The notes: generated by a model not told the origin, from the letters alone. Positions 1-8,235 are shown, counted from the first letter of the stretch. The stretch is 64,000 nucleotides of DNA from Oscillospiraceae bacterium (GCA_021199795.1 JAJQHJ010000024.1:62001-126000), one strand, 5' to 3'. Made by a program: numbers and translations.

Positions 1-448
1 TAGCACCTCTGACATCACCATTCCCGATGCCATGTACGAGTGCACCTATGAGAACGCCCACATGCTCCAGCATTCGACCTATGAAGCAGAAGACCTTGGT
101 TCATGGAAGAAAAAGAGCTCAGGTTATCACTATTCAGACGGCTGGACAAAGACCTACGACGAGTCGAACGATCCGCTTGTCTTCACATTCACCGGCACGA
201 ACGCCTATGTTGTATATCCGACCTCATCCGGCTCGGAATACGGCACACTTGAAGCAAAAGTCTACTTCAACGGCGAGCTTGTGAACAGCGAAATCTTCAA
301 TGAATACGATTCCAGCGGCTGGATGTGCCCGTCAGTCGGCATTCTCTACAAAGCCGAAGAATCCGGCGAATTCCGCATAGAATTCACCGCCTATGGCGAC
401 ACCGTCAAGTGCGATTTGCAGGTTCTGGCGGTGGCGTATACGGATTAA
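1..448 (+). CDS. hypothetical protein, 3' end only
   Basis: The reading frame is open from the left edge of the window to TAA at 446-448, so the gene begins upstream and about 148 C-terminal residues are visible. They are rich in Thr, Ser, Tyr and Glu and look like an extracellular beta-sandwich: alternating hydrophobic strands, a short Lys stretch (WKKKSS), and no membrane segment near the end. I do not recognise the family; a C-terminal domain of a secreted esterase or carbohydrate-binding protein is possible but unproven. A dispersed double-hairpin repeat starts 7 bp after the stop and separates it from the convergent proC gene. Confidence 0.7.
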   Translation, partial: STSDITIPDAMYECTYENAHMLQHSTYEAEDLGSWKKKSSGYHYSDGWTKTYDESNDPLVFTFTGTNAYVVYPTSSGSEYGTLEAKVYFNGELVNSEIFNEYDSSGWMCPSVGILYKAEESGEFRIEFTAYGDTVKCDLQVLAVAYTD

Positions 449-454
449 GGGAAA

Positions 455-499
455 CCTCTCAGTCAGCTTCGCTGACAGCTCCCCTTATCAAGGGGAGCC
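455..499 (+). repeat. dispersed double-hairpin repeat, copy 1
   Basis: The unit is CCTCTCAGTCAGCTTCGCTG continued by ACAGCTCCCCTT, a short loop and AAGGGGAGCC. It holds two hairpins: GTCAGC-TTC-GCTGAC and CTCCCCTT-ATC-AAGGGGAG. Three more copies lie at 3223-3266, 4673-4717 and 29535-29579. Here it sits between convergent genes and may end transcription. Confidence 0.9.
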
Positions 500-504
500 T
501 GACA

Positions 505-1320
505 CTACTTGCCCATCAGCTGTGATTTATCGGCACACGCCTTGACAGCCTGCACAACAATATCCTCAAATCCCTGCTCTTCCAGCACTTTCACCGCTTC
601 TATAGTGGTGCCGCCGGGGGAGCAGACGTTTATTTTGAGCTGTTCGGGGGAGACGTCAGACTTAAGCACCATTTCTGCCGCACCTTTAACCGTCTGCGCG
701 GCGAAGAGCTTGGCGGCAGCTTCATCCATCCCGCCTTTGACCCCAGCCTTTATGAGTGCGTCGATGAACATATAGACATATGCGGGACCCGAGCCGCTGA
801 TTCCGGTCACGATGTCCATGAGGCTTTCATCCACGACCGCGGTTTTCCCGAAAGATGAGAAAATCCCGACCACAGTCTCAAGCTCCTCATCGAAAACATT
901 CCCATTCCCCGAGATTCCGCTCATCCCGACGCCTACAAGTGCCGGAGTGTTTGGCATGACCCGGACAATTTTTGCGTCTTTGCCGAAGCAGCCCTCAAGC
1001 GTCGAAATCTTCTTTCCGGCGAGGATTGAGACGATTACTGCCGACTTTTTGACCGAGCCAATTTCAGCCATGAGTGCCTCCAGCGACTGCGGCTTGACGG
1101 CAAGAATCACTAAATCTGCATCCGAAACCGCAACACTAACGTCCGGAACAGCCCTGACTCCCAGCTTCTCCGCCTTAGCCCTGCAAGCCTCCGCCTTGTC
1201 AGCTCCGACAATAGCCTCAGCCGGCAATATTCCACCCGAAACGACCCCAGAAAGAATCGCCCCGCCCATATTTCCCAGACCTATAATAGCGGTCTTTTTT
1301 ATTGTATTAGTATTACTCAT
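505..1320 (-). CDS. proC: pyrroline-5-carboxylate reductase
   Basis: This is the last enzyme of proline synthesis, reducing 1-pyrroline-5-carboxylate to proline with NAD(P)H in the cytosol. The 271-residue product has the Rossmann motif GLGNMG at about residues 14-19, MPNTPA near 122-127 and the family signature ISGSGPAY near 174-181, and is of normal length. The frame stays open further upstream, but those codons would translate the ribosome-binding site AAGGAGG (complement of 1328-1334), so ATG at 1318-1320 is the start. It stands alone, convergent with the preceding partial gene; no other proline genes are nearby. Confidence 0.95.
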   Translation of the reverse strand: MSNTNTIKKTAIIGLGNMGGAILSGVVSGGILPAEAIVGADKAEACRAKAEKLGVRAVPDVSVAVSDADLVILAVKPQSLEALMAEIGSVKKSAVIVSILAGKKISTLEGCFGKDAKIVRVMPNTPALVGVGMSGISGNGNVFDEELETVVGIFSSFGKTAVVDESLMDIVTGISGSGPAYVYMFIDALIKAGVKGGMDEAAAKLFAAQTVKGAAEMVLKSDVSPEQLKINVCSPGGTTIEAVKVLEEQGFEDIVVQAVKACADKSQLMGK

Positions 1321-1398
1321 CAGATGACCTCCTTTTTTAATAGAATAGCACAAACGGGAGAAAAAGGCAAGATATTTTCAAAACAGCTCCGAAACCAC

Positions 1399-1428
1399 TT
1401 GACAAGAGGGAATACTTTATGGTATAAT
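1399..1428 (+). promoter_or_regulatory. sigma-A type promoter of the surface protein gene
   Basis: TTGACA at 1399-1404 and TATAAT at 1423-1428 are separated by 18 bp. The ATG of the surface protein is about 165 bp further on, leaving a long structured leader. Confidence 0.85.
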
Positions 1429-1490
1429 TAGGTGAGGGAATTAAAATAAGTGAGTACTTATTATTCCTGAAAACCATAAATCTTGTGGGG

Positions 1491-1587
1491 GGGGTAACGC
1501 GCTTCGCGCGTAACCCACAAAAACCTCCATACGACAGTATAGGAGGTTATAATTATAGCCTCCTGACCAAGCCAATATTAAGGAGGC
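1491..1587 (+). promoter_or_regulatory. structured mRNA leader with alternative hairpins that can mask the Shine-Dalgarno
   Basis: A first hairpin lies at 1492-1516 (GGGT-A-ACGCGC / GCGCGT-A-ACCC, loop TTC, one A-A mismatch). Then come four CCTCC/GGAGG segments: S1 AACCTCC 1522-1528, S2 AGGAGGTT 1541-1548, S3 GCCTCCT 1558-1564 and S4 AGGAGGC 1581-1587, which is the Shine-Dalgarno. S1 pairs with S2 (11 bp with one bulge), S2 with S3 (10 bp with one G-U, loop AATT), and S3 with S4 (7 bp, hiding the ribosome site). Only neighbouring pairs can form at one time, as in an attenuator. The pairing is seen directly; a switching function is inferred. Confidence 0.6.
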
Positions 1588-1594
1588 GTTTTTA

Positions 1595-3190
1595 ATGAAA
1601 AGAAGAAAAGTATTAGCAGTGATTTTGAGTCTGTGTCTGCTCATAACTACAACTGTAGGGATGACGACGGTAGCCAGTGCTGATGAGCTTGAGATTACGG
1701 CTGGAATTCGTGTAGCATATAACTTTAGCTATAGTGACTATATAAACAATTATACATATGCATTGTGTAAAAAAGGTAGTACACACGATTTAAGATTGGC
1801 TGCAGCATGCAGAATCAATAGTGCAAGCGTTGACGTCACAGTAAATTGGTATATGAATCAAACAGATAGTACGGAGGGAGGCACATGGATTATATCGGAT
1901 ACTGATTATATAATAGTAAACAACGGTAAATATGACGCCGAAGCAGGGACTACGACATATTATTACTATATTATGACTGTTACCGATTCATCTAGTGGAG
2001 AGGTGCTTGCCACGAGAACGGTGGGTCCGATTGCTTTTACTGTAGTGGATCATAATTACACATCGGAGGTTACAAAAGAAGCAACTTGCACAGAAGCGGG
2101 AGAAATAACTTACACCTGCACAGAATGCGGAGAGACAAAGACCGAAACGGTTGCGGCGACAGGTCACAGTTGGGATGAAGGTGTTGTCACAAAGGCGGCA
2201 ACCTGCACGGAAGATGGCGTGATAACCTATACCTGCAAGGTATGTGGTGAGACTAAGACTGAATCCGTTTCCGCGACCGGTCACTCCTACGAATCAGTCG
2301 TAACTGAGCCGACTTGCACCGAGGGTGGGTATACTACCTATACCTGCACTGTTTGTGGTGCCTCATATACTGCCGATGAGACTGAGGCACTTGGTCACAG
2401 CTACGAATCAGTCGTAACTGCTCCTACTTGCACCGAGGGTGGTTATACTACTTATACTTGCTCTGCTTGTGGAGATAGTTATGTGGCTGATGAGACGGAA
2501 GCGACAGGTCACAGCTGGGATGAGGGCATTATCACCAAATCGGCTACTTGCACCGAAGCTGGCGAGATAACCTATACCTGCGAGGTATGTGGCGAGACTA
2601 AGACTGAATCCGTTTCCGCAACCGGTCACACCTACGAATCAGTCGTAACTGAACCTACTTGTACCGAGGGTGGGTATACTACCTATACCTGCATTGTTTG
2701 TGGTGATACATATACTTCCAATGAGACTGAGGCATTGGGTCACAGCTACGCATCAGTCGTAACTGCTCCTACTTGCACCGAGACCGGCTACACTACTTAC
2801 ACGTGCTCGGTTTGTGGAGACAGTTATGTGGCTGATGAGACCGAGGCTACTGGTCATAGTTACGTGGTGACAGCTTTCGCCTGGAACAGTGGCTACAAGT
2901 CGGCAACGGTGAATCTTCTCTGTACAGACTGTGGGGAAGAGCACGCTGAGGCGGTGGATGCAGATGCGTCACAGTATATGACTGAAGAAACTGCTGAGGA
3001 AGAGACCGCTGATGAAGTCGCAATTGCCGAACCGGTAGAAGACACCGACACCGAACCTGAACCGGAGGAAGAGCCGGAAGAGACTGAGACTCCAACGGAG
3101 ACCAACCCGACAACCGGCATGGTGCTGGTATTGTTGCCGATGGCAATAGCGTTGGCGGGAGCTGTTGCAGGGAAGAAGCGACTTGGCTGA
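1595..3190 (+). CDS. sortase-anchored surface protein with Cys-rich repeats
   Basis: The 531-residue product has a signal peptide (about residues 1-29, MKRRK then a hydrophobic core ending ASA), a beta-rich domain to about residue 150, then seven tandem repeats of 38-39 residues with the pattern TCTExGxxTYTCxxCG plus a degraded eighth (CTDCGEE). An acidic EP-rich spacer follows, then an NPTTG sorting motif at 504-508, a hydrophobic stretch and the tail GKKRLG, the layout of a wall-anchored protein. Each repeat has three Cys, two as CxxC, suggesting metal binding or disulfides. The start is fixed by AAGGAGG at 1580-1586. Its binding partner is unknown; such repeat proteins are common in gut Clostridia and are usually labelled hypothetical. 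Confidence 0.88.
   Translation: MKRRKVLAVILSLCLLITTTVGMTTVASADELEITAGIRVAYNFSYSDYINNYTYALCKKGSTHDLRLAAACRINSASVDVTVNWYMNQTDSTEGGTWIISDTDYIIVNNGKYDAEAGTTTYYYYIMTVTDSSSGEVLATRTVGPIAFTVVDHNYTSEVTKEATCTEAGEITYTCTECGETKTETVAATGHSWDEGVVTKAATCTEDGVITYTCKVCGETKTESVSATGHSYESVVTEPTCTEGGYTTYTCTVCGASYTADETEALGHSYESVVTAPTCTEGGYTTYTCSACGDSYVADETEATGHSWDEGIITKSATCTEAGEITYTCEVCGETKTESVSATGHTYESVVTEPTCTEGGYTTYTCIVCGDTYTSNETEALGHSYASVVTAPTCTETGYTTYTCSVCGDSYVADETEATGHSYVVTAFAWNSGYKSATVNLLCTDCGEEHAEAVDADASQYMTEETAEEETADEVAIAEPVEDTDTEPEPEEEPEETETPTETNPTTGMVLVLLPMAIALAGAVAGKKRLG
2047..2855 (+). repeat. in-gene tandem repeats of about 114-117 bp
   Basis: Seven units encode the Cys-rich repeats of the surface protein. 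Two flavours recur, one starting HSWDEG and one starting HSYESVV, in the order W, Y, Y, W, Y, Y over repeats 2-7, so a three-unit block appears to have been duplicated. Such near-identical DNA is prone to unit gain or loss. Confidence 0.85.
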
Positions 3191-3222
3191 TGCCAGGTCG
3201 GTGCCTCCCGTTGGTCGGCACA

Positions 3223-3266
3223 CCTCTCAGTCAGCTTCGCTGACAGCTCCCCTTGACAGGGGAGCC
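3223..3266 (+). repeat. dispersed double-hairpin repeat, copy 2
   Basis: Same unit and orientation as at 455-499. The second hairpin (CTCCCCTT/AGGGGAG) is followed directly by a T run (3267-3272), so this copy looks like an intrinsic terminator for the surface protein gene. Confidence 0.9.
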
Positions 3267-3288
3267 TTTTTTCGCGTCAGCGAACTGC

Positions 3289-3317
3289 TTGACACCGACC
3301 CCGATTTCCTCTATAAT
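3289..3317 (+). promoter_or_regulatory. consensus promoter of tatD
   Basis: Perfect TTGACA (3289-3294) and TATAAT (3312-3317) with 17 bp between, 23 bp after the repeat-borne terminator. Confidence 0.9.
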
Positions 3318-3345
3318 ATCTACAAAACCATTTCTGGAGGTAACC

Positions 3346-4113
3346 ATGCTCTCCCACATTTTTGACACCCATTCCCATTATGACGACCCGAAGTTTGATG
3401 GGCTTCGGGACTACCTGATTCCTGCGCTGTTTGAGCTGAATATTTCGGGGATAATGCACGCTGCGACCGACTTCAAGTCCTCCGAATTCGGCGTTGCTAT
3501 GGCTGAAAAATACGATAAATATTACACCGCCGTCGGGGTTCATCCCGAGAATCTCTATGACGCTACAGGCGATTATATTGACCGCCTCCGGGCTCTTGCT
3601 GTCTCCGGAAATGCGAAAGCCATAGGCGAAATCGGGCTTGATTATCACTATGAGGGCTATGACCGTGACGCTCAGATCAAGGCTTTCCGGGAGCAGGTTG
3701 AGCTTGCAAACTCGCTTTCATTGCCGGTAATAGTCCACTGCCGGGACGCCACGGGCGACTGCATGGAAATCCTCCGGGAACTGAAACCGAAAGGCGTCAT
3801 GCACTGCTTCTCCGGCTCAGTCGAGACGGCAAAAGAGATAATCAACCTCGGCATGTATGTCAGCTTCACCGGCGTCCTGACGTTCAAAAACGCGAAAAAG
3901 TCGGTTGAGGTTCTCAAGTCCATCCCGATAGACAGATATTTACTCGAAACCGACTGCCCCTACATGTCCCCCGAACCACACAGAGGAAAGATATGCGACA
4001 GCGCGATGATAAAATATACCGCCCGAAAAGCGGCGGAGGTCCTCGACATGAGCTATGAAGAATTGGTTATCAGGACGGAAGAGAACGCAAAGAGACTGTT
4101 TTTAAAAAATTGA
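3346..4113 (+). CDS. tatD: TatD family metal-dependent DNase
   Basis: TatD-type hydrolases are TIM-barrel metal enzymes with 3'-5' exonuclease activity, also linked to D-aminoacyl-tRNA clean-up in some species. The 255-residue protein shows the full metal set: H9 and H11 (DTHSHYDD), E95 (GEIGLDYHY), H131 (HCRDA), H153 (HCFSG) and D203 (ETDCPYMSP). The ATG at 3346 has GGAGG at 3336-3340; earlier in-frame ATGs lie in the promoter and repeat and are rejected. It has its own consensus promoter. Confidence 0.93.
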   Translation: MLSHIFDTHSHYDDPKFDGLRDYLIPALFELNISGIMHAATDFKSSEFGVAMAEKYDKYYTAVGVHPENLYDATGDYIDRLRALAVSGNAKAIGEIGLDYHYEGYDRDAQIKAFREQVELANSLSLPVIVHCRDATGDCMEILRELKPKGVMHCFSGSVETAKEIINLGMYVSFTGVLTFKNAKKSVEVLKSIPIDRYLLETDCPYMSPEPHRGKICDSAMIKYTARKAAEVLDMSYEELVIRTEENAKRLFLKN

Positions 4114-4115
4114 GG

Positions 4116-4144
4116 TTGACAAATGCTCAAAAGTATGCTATTGT
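4116..4144 (+). promoter_or_regulatory. probable promoter of the ACT-domain gene
   Basis: TTGACA at 4116-4121 and TATTGT at 4139-4144, 17 bp apart, just after the tatD stop. Confidence 0.65.
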
Positions 4145-4203
4145 ATTCATGCTGAATACAGTTGTACTCGGTACGTAAACTCTCAGGCGAGAAGGTGACC
4201 AAT

Positions 4204-4650
4204 GTGGACTTGGGCGAAAAATATGTCGTTGTCAGGGCAGATGTCCTGCCGGATGTTATCGTGAAAGTAATAGAGGCAAAGAAGCTTCTCGCGACCGGCG
4301 AGTGCAAGTCATCATCCGAGGCTTGCCAGGCAGCCGGTATTTCGAGGAGTGCTTTCTATAAATACAAGGATTCTGCATTCAACTATAGCGACGGTTTCGG
4401 CTCCCAGATTGTCACCTATTATCTCACTCTTTGCGACCGTGCAGGAGTTTTCAGCGAGGTACTCAGGTGCCTCTATAGCCACGGCGCGAATATTCTTACC
4501 ATGAATCAGAACATTCCCATCGACTCAGCCGCCACCGCCACCGTCACCGTCCGTTTCGACGACAATGGCGAACATAACGCCGCCGCCATCTGCGAAGAGC
4601 TTTCGGGGATTGACGGAGTAATTCGGGCAGGAACATCATACGGTCGATGA
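4204..4650 (+). CDS. pheB: ACT domain protein of the PheB (UPF0735) family
   Basis: The 148-residue protein has the PheB layout: an N-terminal helical region with a helix-turn-helix-like segment (SEACQAAGISRSAFYKYKD) and a C-terminal ACT domain that normally binds an amino acid (DRAGVFSEVLRCLYSHGANIL). GTG at 4204 is preferred because AAGGTGA (4192-4198) lies 5 nt upstream and the length then matches Bacillus PheB; a TTG at 4162 would add 14 residues with no ribosome site. PheB-like genes often sit beside aromatic or threonine-pathway genes, and homoserine dehydrogenase follows here, so a role in sensing an aspartate-family amino acid is likely. The exact function is unproven. Confidence 0.85.
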   Translation: MDLGEKYVVVRADVLPDVIVKVIEAKKLLATGECKSSSEACQAAGISRSAFYKYKDSAFNYSDGFGSQIVTYYLTLCDRAGVFSEVLRCLYSHGANILTMNQNIPIDSAATATVTVRFDDNGEHNAAAICEELSGIDGVIRAGTSYGR

Positions 4651-4672
4651 TTTTTAATGCAGGAGCACAACT

Positions 4673-4717
4673 GGCTCCCCTTTCTAAGGGGAGCTGTCAG
4701 CGAAGCTGACTGAGAGG
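4673..4717 (-). repeat. dispersed double-hairpin repeat, copy 3 (inverted)
   Basis: Reverse-strand copy of the unit at 455-499, placed between two co-oriented genes (pheB-like and hom). Both hairpins are intact. Confidence 0.9.
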
Positions 4718-4747
4718 TTCCGCAAATATATTTCGGAGGAAAAAACA

Positions 4748-5998
4748 ATGGCAGTAACACAAGTAGCAGTAATGGGTTTTGGAGTCGTCGGCTCCGGAAC
4801 CGTTGAGCTTTTTTATCAGAATAAGGACGTTATCGAGAAGCGTTGCGGGCGGGAGCTCGACATCAAGTATATTCTCGACTTAAGAGACTTTCCGGGAAGC
4901 CCGTTTGAGTCTAAATTCACGAAGAACTTTGACGATATCTTAAACGACCCGGAGATAAAGGTTGTCGCCGAGGTAATGGGCGGGAAGACCTTTGCCTATG
5001 ACTACACAAAGCGGCTTCTCAGCAAGGGCGTAAGCGTCGTCACTTCAAATAAAGAGCTCGTCGCCACTCACGGCGCAGAGCTCCTGAAAATCGCTAAGGC
5101 GAATAACTGCAATTATCTCTTCGAGGCGAGCGTCGGAGGCGGAATCCCAATTATCAGACCGCTTCACCAGTGCCTCGCCGCAAACAGATTCTCAAGGATT
5201 GCGGGAATTCTCAATGGCACAACAAACTATATCCTGACAAAGATGATTTACGACCAGCGTTCGTTCGACCAGGCTCTTTCCCAGGCTCAGCAGCTCGGCT
5301 ATGCCGAGAAAGACCCGTCCGCAGACGTCGACGGTCATGATGCAACAAGAAAGCTCTGCATTCTGGGCTCGCTTGCATTCGGCAAACATATCTATCCCGA
5401 ATATGTCCACTGCTCCGGTATCCGTGAGATAACTCTTGATGATGTTGAGTATGCCGAGAGTGCCGGCTATGCAATCAAGCTTATCGGTCTTATCGAGAAT
5501 ACCGAAACTGGAATTGTCGCGACAGTCTGCCCGAGACTTGTCAGCGTCAACAACCCTCTTTCGAGCGTCAACGATGTTTACAATGCCATCATGGTGACCG
5601 GCGATGCAGTAGGTGACTGCCTCTTCTATGGCAGAGGAGCCGGCAAGTTCCCGACCGCCTCGGCTGTTGTCGGTGACATTATCGATGCCGCCAAGCATAA
5701 GGGCAAGGATATTGTCTCCCTGAATTGGGAGGAGAGCGAGTCGAGCGACTTCATCCGCCCCTATAAGTCCGCCGAGGTCAGCATTTATGCAAGGATCCGC
5801 ACTGAAAACCAGGACGCCGACACCTTGAAGTCAGAAATCACCAATCTCTTCGGCTACGTTGACTTCATCCCCCGCAAGCAACGCTCCCAGCACGAACTTG
5901 CATTCATCACTCCCGCAATGGTCGAAAGCGAAATCGACGAGAGGCTCAATATGCTCACAGAGAGCTGTAAGCTGATGAAGAAAATAAGATTGCTGTAA
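4748..5998 (+). CDS. hom: homoserine dehydrogenase
   Basis: It converts aspartate semialdehyde to homoserine with NAD(P)H, at the branch to threonine and methionine. The 416 residues show the dinucleotide motif GFGVVG at 10-15, the substrate-domain segments GGGIPIIRPL and GILNGTTNYILTKM, and a C-terminal ACT domain from about residue 345 (VSIYARIRTENQDADTLK), the usual long form under threonine feedback. Start ATG 4748 has GGAGGA at 4735-4740. The aspartokinase of the same pathway is encoded separately at 21.2-22.6 kb. Confidence 0.95.
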   Translation: MAVTQVAVMGFGVVGSGTVELFYQNKDVIEKRCGRELDIKYILDLRDFPGSPFESKFTKNFDDILNDPEIKVVAEVMGGKTFAYDYTKRLLSKGVSVVTSNKELVATHGAELLKIAKANNCNYLFEASVGGGIPIIRPLHQCLAANRFSRIAGILNGTTNYILTKMIYDQRSFDQALSQAQQLGYAEKDPSADVDGHDATRKLCILGSLAFGKHIYPEYVHCSGIREITLDDVEYAESAGYAIKLIGLIENTETGIVATVCPRLVSVNNPLSSVNDVYNAIMVTGDAVGDCLFYGRGAGKFPTASAVVGDIIDAAKHKGKDIVSLNWEESESSDFIRPYKSAEVSIYARIRTENQDADTLKSEITNLFGYVDFIPRKQRSQHELAFITPAMVESEIDERLNMLTESCKLMKKIRLL

Positions 5999-6006
5999 TA
6001 AATAAT

Positions 6007-6039
6007 CCCCAAGCCGATGTGGTTTGGGGAGTTATTTTT
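6007..6039 (+). terminator. terminator between hom and htrA
   Basis: CCCCAAGCC pairs with GGTTTGGGG around loop GATGT, followed by GTTATTTTT. The genes converge and the reverse strand also has an A/T-rich tail, so it may work both ways. Confidence 0.85.
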
Positions 6040-6048
6040 GATTGTGTT

Positions 6049-7446
6049 TTATTCCTCCGTCGTCGCCTGAATCGAACTGCTCGTATCCTCTTCAAGCTTG
6101 AACGTTATTTCAAACTCATCCCAGTTGCCGTCGTCGTCCATTCTCATGACGGTGGCGGTCATTTCGTCGCCGGGGTTGAGATCAAAGATTATCGCGTAAA
6201 CATCATCTGCCGAGGTTACCTTGGTGCCGTTCATTTCGGTGATGACGTCGTCAATCTGCAGGCCGGTATTTGCAATGTCGCAGTCTTCGTCAATAGCGGC
6301 GATATAGAGACCGGCGGGGAGACCATAGATTGAAGCCATGGTGTCAGAAATGGCGTAGAAGCTGATTCCGACCTTTGGTCTGCCAAGAACTGCGCCATTC
6401 TCGATGAGCTGTTCTATAATCGGGATCGCAGCGTTGATGGAAATAGCAAAGCCGATGTTGTCGTACTCGACAGCCTCAAGCTTGGAGGAAGTGATTCCCA
6501 CCACCTGCCCCCACATGTTGACAAGCGCACCGCCCGAGTTGCCGGGGTTAATTGCGGCGTCAATCTGGATGCACTCCATACTTATGTTGTCCGACTCAAC
6601 GCTTATCATTCGGTTAAGTCCCGAAACGATGCCGGTTGTGACTGTGGATTCAAGCCCAGCAGGGGAGCCGAGGGTTACAACCTGCTCCCCAAGCTCAAGC
6701 TGGTCTGAATCACCGAACTGGGCGGGAGTCAGGTCAGTTGCATTTATCTTGAGGACGGCGAGGTCTGTTCTCGAATCGCTTCCGATAACGGTTGCATTGT
6801 ATTCCGAGCCATCATAGAGCCGGACGAGAATCGTCAGGTCGGCATCTTCAATGACGTGTGCATTTGTGATGATGTAGCCATCGGAGGTCATTATGATCCC
6901 TGAGCCCTGAGAATAGGACGCAAAAATTGTGCTTCCGGTGTAGGCTTCGATGGTGACGATGGATGGAAGACATGTCTTGGCAACGCCCTCAACGGTGTAT
7001 CTTCCGTCATCCTGATAGTACTTCTCTTCAAGCTCCTCATGCTGGACAACGGGGATGGTGAATGTCTGGAAGTTCCCGGTGCCGTTTATCATGTTCTTGA
7101 TCCAACCCTTGCCGAAAACGCTGTTAGCCGTGACGAAGAAGAGGACTACAAACAGTATGAAGAAGAACAGAAAGCTGAATATAAACGGGTGACCATTTCT
7201 TCTCACTTTGGTTATCGGCTTCGGGAGATAGTCGAGGTCGGCAGCCTCCATATAGGCGAGCTCCCTGAGTTCATCCTCAACCGACTGCTCCTGTTTTGCT
7301 TTCTTTTTCTTAGCCGGCTTTCCCTCTGCTACGGTTTCTTTGGGAGCATCTGCCCGAGTCTCCGTTACTGGAGCCTCGGGGGAAGCAGTATCAGTCGCCT
7401 CAAGGGCTTCGTCCATCTTTTCATTCTCTTGGGTAAATTCGTTCAT
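6049..7446 (-). CDS. HtrA/DegP-like trypsin-type serine protease
   Basis: This is a membrane-tethered quality-control protease of the S1C family. The 465 residues comprise a charged cytoplasmic part (KPAKKKKAK), one membrane segment at about 87-110, a trypsin-like domain with the catalytic triad H197 (TNAHVIED), D228 (RTDLAVLK) and S304 (PGNSGGAL), and one PDZ domain at about 355-450. Length and order match Gram-positive HtrA. It is third in an operon after the response regulator and the EP-repeat protein (27 bp gap), which suggests an envelope-stress module. The ribosome site is weak (GGAAAGG, 12 nt before ATG). Confidence 0.93.
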   Translation of the reverse strand: MNEFTQENEKMDEALEATDTASPEAPVTETRADAPKETVAEGKPAKKKKAKQEQSVEDELRELAYMEAADLDYLPKPITKVRRNGHPFIFSFLFFFILFVVLFFVTANSVFGKGWIKNMINGTGNFQTFTIPVVQHEELEEKYYQDDGRYTVEGVAKTCLPSIVTIEAYTGSTIFASYSQGSGIIMTSDGYIITNAHVIEDADLTILVRLYDGSEYNATVIGSDSRTDLAVLKINATDLTPAQFGDSDQLELGEQVVTLGSPAGLESTVTTGIVSGLNRMISVESDNISMECIQIDAAINPGNSGGALVNMWGQVVGITSSKLEAVEYDNIGFAISINAAIPIIEQLIENGAVLGRPKVGISFYAISDTMASIYGLPAGLYIAAIDEDCDIANTGLQIDDVITEMNGTKVTSADDVYAIIFDLNPGDEMTATVMRMDDDGNWDEFEITFKLEEDTSSSIQATTEE

Positions 7447-7473
7447 AAGTGGTGTTGCCTTTCCGGAAATCGC

Positions 7474-8235
7474 TTAGTCGTCGTCTTTCCTGTCGAGTAG
7501 CTTTACAGCAGCGGCAGTAGCCGCAACGATTGCGCCGACCTGCAGGAGAGTACGGGTGTTCAGACTGACGGTGTGATCGTTTTTCTTCTTGGCGGTCTTC
7601 TTGACTGTAGTCTTTTTTGCAGTAGTTTTCTGCGGCTTCTTGTATAACTCGGGATACTTATAAGCAGGGGTCTCCTCCTCAGCGAAATATCTGTCGTCAT
7701 ATTCATAATTGAATCCGGATTCCTCTGCCTCTGGCTCTGAGCTTTCCTGAACAGCTGTGGCTCTTGCCTGTTCCAGAGAATCGACCGTCTTTTCCATGCT
7801 GTCGAGCTTTTCAAGAAGCCTCTGGAGCTCTTCATGAAGAGAATCGTCCTGCTCTTCGGGAACTTCTTCTGTAGCCTCCGGAACTTCTGGCTCTTCCGAC
7901 TGCTCCGGCTCTGCATGCTCTTCTTCAACTGGCTCAACAACCGGCTCAACCGGCGGAAGAACTGCTTCACCGATTACGTCGTCAATGCTTTCGTCGGAGA
8001 ATGATATATTCACGTCGGGAACATGCTCTTCAACGACCGGTTCAGGTTCAGGTTCAGGTTCAGGTTCAGGCTCGGGCTCAGGCTCTTCTGCCTCCGGCTC
8101 CTCTGTGGCAACCTCGTCGAGAGTGGCTTCCGCTTCTTCGAGAGCCTTTTTCTCTTCCTCAAGCTTCTTCTGCTGCGCCAGCATTTCTTCCTGCTTTTTC
8201 GTCAATGGGAAATCTTCATCAAAGAAATCTATCAT
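7474..8235 (-). CDS. acidic EP-repeat membrane protein of unknown function
   Basis: The 253 residues are not recognised as a family. In order: an N-terminal charged coiled coil rich in Glu and Lys (to about 45), an EPEP dipeptide tract, a Pro/Glu-rich stretch, a second likely coiled coil near 130-165 (LHEELQRLLEKLDSMEKTVD), a Lys-rich region (KKTTAKKTTVKKTAKKK style) and one C-terminal hydrophobic segment (LLQVGAIVAATAAAVKLL) ending RKDDD. It is probably tail-anchored. Its ATG overlaps the response regulator stop as ATGA (8232-8235), so the two are translationally coupled, and htrA follows. A scaffold or sensor role with the regulator and protease is inference only. Confidence 0.75.
   Translation of the reverse strand: MIDFFDEDFPLTKKQEEMLAQQKKLEEEKKALEEAEATLDEVATEEPEAEEPEPEPEPEPEPEPEPVVEEHVPDVNISFSDESIDDVIGEAVLPPVEPVVEPVEEEHAEPEQSEEPEVPEATEEVPEEQDDSLHEELQRLLEKLDSMEKTVDSLEQARATAVQESSEPEAEESGFNYEYDDRYFAEEETPAYKYPELYKKPQKTTAKKTTVKKTAKKKNDHTVSLNTRTLLQVGAIVAATAAAVKLLDRKDDD

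Noticed and set aside
1441-1644. Minus-strand open frame of 67 codons across the surface protein leader
   Set aside because: It has no ribosome site, covers the promoter-leader hairpins and shows no family likeness.
2047-2855. CRISPR array
   Set aside because: Regularly spaced repeats occur only inside the surface protein gene, are longer than 110 bp and stay in frame; no spacer-repeat pattern or cas gene is seen in the window.
4176-4200. AAACTCTCAGGCGAGAAGG before the pheB-like start looks like the 3' end of a glycine riboswitch
   Set aside because: Only about 60 nt separate the promoter from the start codon, and the 5' half of the aptamer is missing, so a working glycine aptamer cannot fold. 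The resemblance is short and may be chance or a remnant.
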